From positions 1 to 64,000 of the forward strand of contig JAXLXF010000033.1 in the NCBI GenBank assembly GCA_046328125.1: a stretch of 64,000 bases of DNA, read 5' to 3'. Positions 58,294 through 64,000 of the stretch are shown here, piece after piece. Below the pieces are notes generated by a model that was given only the letters and a program-made list of their open reading frames with translations, was not told where the DNA came from and did no database searches. The stretch is from JADZEM01 sp046328125. Its GTDB lineage: Bacteria; Chloroflexota; UBA6077; JACCZL01. The first letter of the stretch is position 1. Each line of letters begins with the position of its first letter. A program made the translations under genes and the position numbers.

Positions 58294-60537
58294 TCAGCTC
58301 TTGAAGTAGAACTGGACTGGCCGGGCGATGCTCGGCGGCCAGGTCAGGTTGATGTTGGCGTAGGCAGACGGGGTGTTCCCCACGTTGTTCTTGGCGATCA
58401 TGATGCCCATGACCGCGCCGGCCTGCCCGACCCCGCCGATGTACCAGCCATCTTCGAGGTGGGTCCGCCAGATCTCCTTGCCGGTCTCGATGCGCTGCTT
58501 CTCGTCCTGACCGTACGCGGCCTTGGTCAGCTCCATGCACTTCTTCATGGCTGGCGGCGGCTCCTTGCCGGCTGAGCCGCCGGACTGGAACCACTTGCCA
58601 TACTCGGGGCTCCACCAGCTGTTGCCGTCCACCGGGATGATCCAGCCGGAGTTGGCGTACAGCGTGTCGGTGCCGTCGTTGGACCAGGCGATCATCTGGG
58701 TCTCGTTGCCGTTGCCGCGCCGGATCGCCAGGGTCCGCTCGCGCTCGTTGATCAGCAGGTCGATGCCGATCTTCTTGTACTGCTCGCGGACCATCTCCGA
58801 GATCCGAGTGAACTGGACGAACTGGCCGCCGAGCGTGGTCAGGTCCAGGCTGAGCTTGCCCTTGCCGTCCAGCCGCTGGCGGTACCCCTCGGCGTCCTTC
58901 TTGGTGAGCCCGATCTTGTCCAGCAGCTCGTTCGCCTGCTTGACGTCCAGGGTGGACCACTTCTGGCGCCACTCCGGGCCGGGGCTGTACTTGTTCGACT
59001 CGGCCGGCGCGCCTGAGCCCGGCGTCCCGACGCCCAGGAAGAACGTCTCGTTGATCTGGTCGCGGTCGATCGCCAACGCCAGCGCATGGCGAAAGTCGAT
59101 GTTGGCGAGCCACTTCCCGATCTCGGGATCGGCCTCGTAGTGCATGTTGATAAAGATGCCGTAGTCCGAGCCGGTCAGCATCGGGTTGATCGAGACCTTG
59201 TAGTTGCCCTTCTGCTGGTTCTCGATGAAGACCGGCAGCTTGCCGATGTCCATGTGGCGGGCCTGGTAGTCGTACTCGCCGGCGATGCCGCGCAGGTTGA
59301 TGACTTCCAGGTTCTCGCCCAGGCTCAGCTGGATCTTGTCGATGTACGGCAGCTGGTTACCGTCCGTGTCCACCCAGATGCTGAACGGGTTCCGCTCGAA
59401 CGTCTGGATTGGTGTGGTGACCGGCTGCACCAGCTTCCACGGCGAGACGACCGGCAACTCGGGGTTCTTGGACCAGTCAGAGCGCAGCTTGAAGAGGCTG
59501 ACCCAGTTGTCCACCCCGGCGTCGGCAACCTTCTTATCCAGCGCCGCCTTGTCGGTGTACTTCGGGAGGAAGTCCTTGAGATAGTGCTTCGGCGAGTAGC
59601 CACCCCAGCCGTTCAGGCCCTGCGTCGCCTGGCCGCTGACCGAGGTGCTGACCGAGAGCAGCTCCGGCAGCAGGAAGTACGGATCCTGGAACTTGAACTG
59701 GACGGTGTACTCGTCCACCTTCTCGATGACGCCCTGCTTGCCGTTGACCGCCATCGTCGAGAGGCCGGCCGGGTTGATCTCCTTGTTCAGGTAGATATCC
59801 TCATACCAGAACACGAAGTCGTCCGCGTTGAACGGCTGGCCATCAGACCACTTCATGCCGCGCCGTAGCATGATCTTGGTGACCTTGCCGCCGTCCAGCA
59901 CCTCGTACCCTTTGGCGATGTTCGGGACGATGGTGTTGCCGGTCGGATCGACGTAGAGGATGAAGTCAGGGCCACCGGCGGCTCGAATGCCGTTCAGCGA
60001 GTCGCCGGGGCCGGTGAACCCGCGCCGCCACGTCCCGCCGTACTTGCCGATCTCGTGGGTCGGCTTGAGCACCAGCGGATCTTGCGAGACGCGCTGCTCG
60101 ACGGGCGGCAGTTTGCCGGCCTTGACCAGCTCCGCCAACGCCGGCGCTTCCTTGAAGCTCTTGGGGAACTGGGCCGGGTCGGTGATGACGGTTGGCCCTT
60201 CGATCTTGCCGATCAGGTTGCGCCCGATCTTCTCGTCCGGCTTGGCAGCGGCAGCACCCGCTGCCGGCTTCGCAGCCTCGGCAGGCTTCGCGGCTTCGGC
60301 CGGCTTCGCGGCAGCGGCCGGAGCGGCGGTCGGCGCGGCAGCGGCCGGGGCGGCTGGCTTGGCAGCTTCAGTTGGTTTGGCGGCCTCCGCTGGCTTCGCG
60401 GCTTCCGCCGGCTTGGCCGGCGCGGCGGTCGGCGCCGCTGGCGCTGCCGGCGCGCAGGCCGCCAGCAGGCTCACGCCCACCACCCCCACGGTGCCTGTCA
60501 AGAACGCTCGTCGTGAGATCCCAGGCGACGTCGCCAT
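58294..60537 (-). CDS. ABC transporter substrate-binding lipoprotein, family 5 (copy 2)
   Basis: A 747-residue lipoprotein. ATG 60537 is preferred because AGGAGG lies 9 nt upstream, while ATG 60546 touches that site. The signal has ISRRAFLTGTVGVVGVSLLA with LLAACAP. The linker is again built of AAKPAEAAKP-type repeats. Binding-domain motifs match copy 1 almost throughout: IGRNLIGKIEGPTVITDPAQ, LRRGMKWSDGQPFNADDFVF and LAIDRDQINETFFLGVGTPG. The two are a recent tandem duplication by eye. No permease or ATPase genes adjoin, so they share a transporter encoded elsewhere. Confidence 0.92.
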   Translation of the reverse strand: MATSPGISRRAFLTGTVGVVGVSLLAACAPAAPAAPTAAPAKPAEAAKPAEAAKPTEAAKPAAPAAAAPTAAPAAAAKPAEAAKPAEAAKPAAGAAAAKPDEKIGRNLIGKIEGPTVITDPAQFPKSFKEAPALAELVKAGKLPPVEQRVSQDPLVLKPTHEIGKYGGTWRRGFTGPGDSLNGIRAAGGPDFILYVDPTGNTIVPNIAKGYEVLDGGKVTKIMLRRGMKWSDGQPFNADDFVFWYEDIYLNKEINPAGLSTMAVNGKQGVIEKVDEYTVQFKFQDPYFLLPELLSVSTSVSGQATQGLNGWGGYSPKHYLKDFLPKYTDKAALDKKVADAGVDNWVSLFKLRSDWSKNPELPVVSPWKLVQPVTTPIQTFERNPFSIWVDTDGNQLPYIDKIQLSLGENLEVINLRGIAGEYDYQARHMDIGKLPVFIENQQKGNYKVSINPMLTGSDYGIFINMHYEADPEIGKWLANIDFRHALALAIDRDQINETFFLGVGTPGSGAPAESNKYSPGPEWRQKWSTLDVKQANELLDKIGLTKKDAEGYRQRLDGKGKLSLDLTTLGGQFVQFTRISEMVREQYKKIGIDLLINERERTLAIRRGNGNETQMIAWSNDGTDTLYANSGWIIPVDGNSWWSPEYGKWFQSGGSAGKEPPPAMKKCMELTKAAYGQDEKQRIETGKEIWRTHLEDGWYIGGVGQAGAVMGIMIAKNNVGNTPSAYANINLTWPPSIARPVQFYFKS

Positions 60538-60745
60538 CTGTCCCATCCTCCTGCGCGGCACCCATGCCGCCTCTCAGCCACTGTCGGCGCTCAGTCTACA
60601 CGACTGCCCGCCGCGGTCGTGGGTTTCACCCCACAGCTACCATCTCGGCGTCGCTACGCGACGCTCGCCCCGACGCCCCCAGCCTCCCCGTCACAGGGCC
60701 GGCCCAGTCGCCGTTACCTCCTTACGCGCGGTTCCGTCTGTGTTC

Positions 60746-61789
60746 TCAGCGGCTGGCCCCGACCGGCGTGGCCGGCAGATCGACCCGCGTCGCCTGCAGC
60801 TGGGCCTGGATCGCGAGGCGCGTCGCCAGGAAGCTCCTGGCCTGGGGGATCGCCGTCTCGGTCCGATTACGGATGTCGTGGAGCAACTGCGGTCCGAACG
60901 GCAGGCTCATCCCAGCGCAGTCCACATAACGGGTCTCTTTCTGGTTCGCCAGGAGCAGGTGCTCCCCGCCCGGCCGGCCGGCCACGTCGCAGTACTTGCG
61001 CAGCTCGATGTAGCCGTCCGTCCCCAGGATGAACAGACGGCCGTCTCCCCAGGTATTGAGCGCGTCCGGGGTGTACCAGTCCACGCGGATGATCCCGATG
61101 CCGCCGTCCCCGCGCAGCGTGACGTCGCCATAGTCTTCCAGCTCGGGATGCTGGGGGTTGGCGAAGTTGCCGACTTGCGACGCCACAACGGTGGCGGTGC
61201 TGGAGTTGGTGAAGAAGAGGAACTGCTCGATCTGGTGCGAGGCGATGTCGGTCAGGATGCCGCCATACCGATCGCGCTTGAAGAACCAGGGCGGGCGGGT
61301 GGCGACGGCGGCGCGGTGCGGCCCGAAGCCGGTCGTCTGGACGACTCGCCCGATGGCCCCGGCCTGCACCAGCTCGCCGGCATGGACCGTGGACGGCGTC
61401 GAGAAATGCTCGCTGAAGTAGACGGCCCAGATCCGCCCGGTCTCGCGCTGGGTCTTCTCCAGGTCTGCCAGCTGCTCCAGGCTGGTGGCGGCCGGCTTGT
61501 CGGCCAGGGCGTCCTTGCCGTGGCGCATCGCCTGGATCGCGACGCCAGCCCGCTCGCTGGCGATGGCGGCGGTCGCGATCAGGTGGATGCTCGGGTCTTC
61601 GAAGATCTCCTCGGCGGACCGCGCCAGCTTCGCCCGCGGGTACTTCGCCCCAAACTCGGCCGCCAGCTCCGGCTCGACGGCGTAGTAGCTGACGAGCTCC
61701 GCGCCGGCCTCGAGGAGCATCTTGCACTGGCCGTAGATGTGGTTGTGGTTGAGGCCGACCGCCGCGAACCTGATGGGCTGCTCTGCCAT
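60746..61789 (-). CDS. Gfo/Idh/MocA family oxidoreductase
   Basis: A 347-residue NAD(P)-dependent oxidoreductase from ATG 61789 (MAEQPIRFAAVGLNHNHIYG). The N-terminal Rossmann fold has a GLNHNH loop, where most members have GxGxxG/A. The catalytic Lys lies in KDALADKPAATSLEQL (ADKP; the EKP motif in the family). The C-terminal domain (GGILTDIASHQIEQFLFFTN, with the GxxxDxxxHxxD-like motif) fits. The substrate is a sugar or inositol derivative by analogy. Next to ABC binding proteins a carbohydrate-catabolic role is plausible. Confidence 0.88.
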   Translation of the reverse strand: MAEQPIRFAAVGLNHNHIYGQCKMLLEAGAELVSYYAVEPELAAEFGAKYPRAKLARSAEEIFEDPSIHLIATAAIASERAGVAIQAMRHGKDALADKPAATSLEQLADLEKTQRETGRIWAVYFSEHFSTPSTVHAGELVQAGAIGRVVQTTGFGPHRAAVATRPPWFFKRDRYGGILTDIASHQIEQFLFFTNSSTATVVASQVGNFANPQHPELEDYGDVTLRGDGGIGIIRVDWYTPDALNTWGDGRLFILGTDGYIELRKYCDVAGRPGGEHLLLANQKETRYVDCAGMSLPFGPQLLHDIRNRTETAIPQARSFLATRLAIQAQLQATRVDLPATPVGASR

Positions 61790-61900
61790 GATGCTCCCAC
61801 GATCCAGACTCGTTCCGGAGCCTAGCACTCCGTCCCGTGCCTGTCAAAAGCATCCCACATGGTGGGCGTGGGTCAGAGTTTTGTGCCGGGCTAGACCCGG

Positions 61901-62033
61901 GGGCGCGATGACTTGAGGGGCGCAATAAATTGCGCCCGTACCAGGGAGGCTGCCTTGTACGGGCGCGATTCATCGCGCCCCCAAATAGATTCATCGCGCC
62001 CCCAAATAGATTCATCGCGCCCCCAAATATCTG
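61901..62033. repeat. GGGGCGCAATAAATTGCGCCCGTAC palindromic element with 21-bp tandem units
   Basis: A left arm near 61917-61941 (GGGCGCAATAAATTGCGCCC, then GTAC) and a right arm near 61957-61981 (GTACGGGCGCGATTCATCGC) flank a 15-bp spacer, forming an inverted repeat. The right arm is followed by two further 21-bp copies of CAAATAGATTCATCGCGCCCC. A related element lies inside the gene at 63060-64000. Confidence 0.85.
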
Positions 62034-62069
62034 ATGCACACCCCCGCATGGTTGCCGAGGATGCGCCGG

Positions 62070-63008
62070 TCAGCCGGTCGTCGCCACCCCGAACAGCTTG
62101 CCGATGCCGTACGTCACCGCCGCTGCCGCCGCCCCGATCAGCAGCATCCGCCCCCCGCCGAACAGGGCCGGCCGGCCGCTCAGCCGGGCCGCGAACCCGC
62201 CGACGACGAACAGCGCCAGCCCGCAGACCACCAGCGCGACGGTGAGCGCCGTGACGCCGCGCAACAGCACGAACGGCAGCAGTGGGATCAGCGCCCCGAC
62301 CGCGAACGCCCCAAACGAGCTGGTCGCGGCGCCCATCGGGGCGCCGAGCTCGTCCGGGTCCAGGCCCAGCTCCTGACGGGACATCAAGTCCAGCGCCAGC
62401 TCGGGGTCTTCCATCACCTCGCCGGCGATGCGCTGGGCATCCTCTGGCGGCACCCCCTGCGCGCGGAGGATCACCTCGATCTCCTGGCGCTCGGCCTCCG
62501 GCTCCTCGGCGATCTCGCGGCGCTCCATGTCGATGGCGGCCTCGAACACCTCGCGCTGGACTCGCATCGAGACGTACTCGCCGGCCGCCATCGAGCAGGC
62601 GCCAGCGACCAGGCCGGCGATCCCGGCCAGGATCACCACCTGCCCGCCCAGGTCCGCGCCGGCCATGCCCAATACCAGGCTGAAGTTCGAGACCAGCCCG
62701 TCGTTGACCCCGAACACGGCCGCCCGCAGCGAGCCGCTCCGCCCCGACGAGCCGTGATGGCGCCGGATCGCTTCCAGCTCGCGGCGGGCCTGGGCCACGT
62801 CGGCGCGATGATCGCGGACTGGCCCTCCCGAACGGGGCGGCAGCGGCTCACGATGGCTGCGCAGGGCCGCGTCCGTCCCGCCCGGCGTCGAGCGGCCGGC
62901 CTCCGCGCCGGTCATGCCGGCCGCGTGGGCATGCGGGGCCGCGCCGGCCGGCGGTCGCACGCTCGAGCCGCCCGGTCCGGGCCGTTGTGCTTCATCTTCC
63001 ACGGTCAT
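62070..63008 (-). CDS. VIT1/CCC1-type iron/manganese transporter family protein
   Basis: A 312-residue membrane protein. The N-terminal 90 residues are polar, basic and His-containing. The core has the VIT hallmark SLRAAVFGVNDGLVSNFSLV, then LVAGACSMAAGEYVSMRVQR and a cytoplasmic metal-binding loop rich in Glu (EIAEEPEAERQEIEVILRAQ). Three more helices follow, starting FGAFAVGALIPLLPFVLL. The family moves Fe2+ or Mn2+ across membranes; bacterial members fused to or near ferritin-like domains export iron. The start is uncertain: ATG 63008 is the most upstream. Confidence 0.85.
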   Translation of the reverse strand: MTVEDEAQRPGPGGSSVRPPAGAAPHAHAAGMTGAEAGRSTPGGTDAALRSHREPLPPRSGGPVRDHRADVAQARRELEAIRRHHGSSGRSGSLRAAVFGVNDGLVSNFSLVLGMAGADLGGQVVILAGIAGLVAGACSMAAGEYVSMRVQREVFEAAIDMERREIAEEPEAERQEIEVILRAQGVPPEDAQRIAGEVMEDPELALDLMSRQELGLDPDELGAPMGAATSSFGAFAVGALIPLLPFVLLRGVTALTVALVVCGLALFVVGGFAARLSGRPALFGGGRMLLIGAAAAAVTYGIGKLFGVATTG

Positions 63009-63059
63009 GCTCCTTGACGATCGTGTCCTGGCGATCTCGCGGGGCCGCCGAGACGGGTG

Positions 63060-64000
63060 CTACTGTGGGGTCAGGCGTTGGACGGACTCGGCGTTCGCGT
63101 CTACCTCTGCGCGCTCCATCCAGAGCTGGTGATACCGCCCGGCCAGCCACTCGGGGAACTGGTCGGCGTAGTGCGGACTGGCCGGGTTGCCAGAGTTACC
63201 GGCCGTGTTGACGCCGAGCGTCTGGCCGCCGGGGCTCAGGTCGGCCAGGAAGCGGTAGTGCGGACCGCCCGTCGTCCAGAAGCGGTCACGGATGGCGTGG
63301 CTATTCTGGTTCAGCACGCCGTTGCTGCCGGGGCAGGGGCGCGGGCCAACGTCGAACAGCTCCCCGAAGACGGGCCGCCCCACCGAGAGGGCGTGGGTCA
63401 GCTTCAGCGGGTGGAGCTCGCCCCAGGTCCAATGCCGCCAGTCGTCGCCCAGATGCTCCCGCAGCCAGCCGATGGCGTCGGTCATCGCGGCGTGGGCCTC
63501 AGCCCTCACTATGGGGGGCGCGATAAATCGCGCCCGTACAGCGTCATTGCCCGTAGGGGCGCGATTTATCGCGCCCGCGTCTGCCGCGCCATCCGCAAAC
63601 CAGCCGAAGTCGCCCTCCACCAGCAGGTCGCGTGCGATGGAGCCGGCCGCGCCGGCCATCGACGGCAGCAGGTGCTTCGGGAAGCGCGCGGCGGCCACTC
63701 GCTCGCACCAGCGCCACCAGAAGACGCTGAACAGCGAGCCGGCCACGCTCCCGACCGTGAAGCGGGCATCCCAGCGCTTGAGCAGCCGGGCCGCCCGAGC
63801 CAGGTCCGGATCGTCGGGGCCGTCCACCAGCAGGTCGGCCAGCGGCCCTTTCAGCTCGGCGGCCCGCTCGGAGTAGACGTCGTTGTGCATCGTCCCCATG
63901 TCGGCCAGGGTGAAGGGCGGGCGAATCGGCACGCTCGCGGGCACCTCTCGGTCCGGCTGCGAGACGTCGCCGAGCAGCGCCCGCATCCGCCTCCCACGGT
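63060..64000 (-). CDS. Penicillin acylase family protein, C-terminal part (5' end outside window)
   Basis: The frame is open to base 64000, so the N-terminus, including the pro-peptide and nucleophile Ser, lies outside. The visible 313 residues are the end of the beta-subunit: GELHPLKLTHALSVGRPVFG, then LADLSPGGQTLGVNTAGNSG and NPASPHYADQFPEWLAGRYH, typical of penicillin or acyl-homoserine-lactone acylases (Ntn hydrolases). A 61-bp palindromic repeat at 63516-63576 is inserted in frame and encodes a foreign-looking GAINRAPTGNDAVRARFIAP segment. The ATG at 63986 is likely internal. Confidence 0.85.
   Translation of the reverse strand, partial: RGRRMRALLGDVSQPDREVPASVPIRPPFTLADMGTMHNDVYSERAAELKGPLADLLVDGPDDPDLARAARLLKRWDARFTVGSVAGSLFSVFWWRWCERVAAARFPKHLLPSMAGAAGSIARDLLVEGDFGWFADGAADAGAINRAPTGNDAVRARFIAPPIVRAEAHAAMTDAIGWLREHLGDDWRHWTWGELHPLKLTHALSVGRPVFGELFDVGPRPCPGSNGVLNQNSHAIRDRFWTTGGPHYRFLADLSPGGQTLGVNTAGNSGNPASPHYADQFPEWLAGRYHQLWMERAEVDANAESVQRLTPQ
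63516..63576. repeat. In-frame palindromic element inside the acylase gene
   Basis: Left arm GGGCGCGATAAATCGCGCCC plus GTAC (63516-63539) and right arm GTAG plus GGGCGCGATTTATCGCGCCC (63553-63576) match in inverted orientation at 23 of 24 positions, and each arm is itself a palindrome. It belongs with the element at 61901-62033. No stop codon arises in the acylase frame. Confidence 0.9.

Noticed and set aside
61981..62033. 21-bp tandem units considered as a CRISPR array
   Set aside because: Units are directly adjacent without unique spacers, and no cas gene is near.

Overview
This is a 64-kb stretch of a GC-rich (roughly two-thirds G+C by eye) bacterial chromosome. No taxonomic marker gene is present. 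The gene content best fits a Chloroflexota lineage related to Thermomicrobia: an actinobacterial-type (group 1h) [NiFe]-hydrogenase locus with a PadR regulator, a VKOR-thioredoxin fusion, an F420-type LLM flavin oxidoreductase, very Ala/Pro-rich lipoprotein linkers, many small toxin-antitoxin-like modules and intergenic palindromic repeats. That assignment is inference. No rRNA, tRNA or CRISPR array was recognised.

Layout. 1-7.2 kb: end of HMG-CoA lyase, a DUF1800 protein, an NHL beta-propeller, an XRE/HEPN pair, a cupin, a GNAT, a frameshifted RHH-DUF433 antitoxin and a zinc-type dehydrogenase. 7.5-18.6 kb: VKOR-thioredoxin fusion, FecR-domain protein, PadR regulator with a low-complexity leader, PAS histidine kinase, sulfatase-like hydrolase with Thr at the nucleophile position, an unrecognised two-gene unit (zinc-ribbon protein plus LRR-like protein), a globin and a GNAT. 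19-24 kb: small DNA-binding proteins, a gene remnant and a peptide-type ABC importer. 24-28 kb: a chromate-resistance operon in which ChrB is split into two overlapping genes and its C-terminal domain is duplicated; it is driven by what looks like a leaderless promoter with a 20-bp palindrome over the start codon. 28-32 kb: a heterodimeric ABC exporter.

32-40 kb is the most distinctive region: PadR regulator, CooC-like ATPase, hydrogenase small subunit, four tandem one-TM proteins, hydrogenase large subunit, a degenerate M52 protease paralogue, a Cys-motif winged-helix protein, a small accessory protein, a canonical M52 protease and HypC. Most genes overlap or nearly touch. The ATPase frame is interrupted only by a TGA that replaces the first Cys of the family's CxC metal-binding motif, and a compact hairpin follows it at bacterial-SECIS distance. 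The gene is therefore a selenoprotein candidate, with a nonsense mutation as the main alternative.

40-48.5 kb: a HipA-like kinase gene with an inverted partial copy of its 3' end, then a signalling block (REC-Hpt protein, CheB, two chemoreceptors). 48.6-64 kb: a truncated DUF6398 gene, a second HEPN pair, MmgE/PrpD and metallo-beta-lactamase proteins, an LLM oxidoreductase, a quinone oxidoreductase, a DUF433/DUF5615 toxin-antitoxin pair, two tandem paralogous ABC substrate-binding lipoproteins without permeases, a Gfo/Idh/MocA oxidoreductase, a VIT1/CCC1-type transporter and the C-terminal half of a penicillin acylase that carries an in-frame palindromic repeat. Seven-base-period arrays directly follow stop codons at four places.
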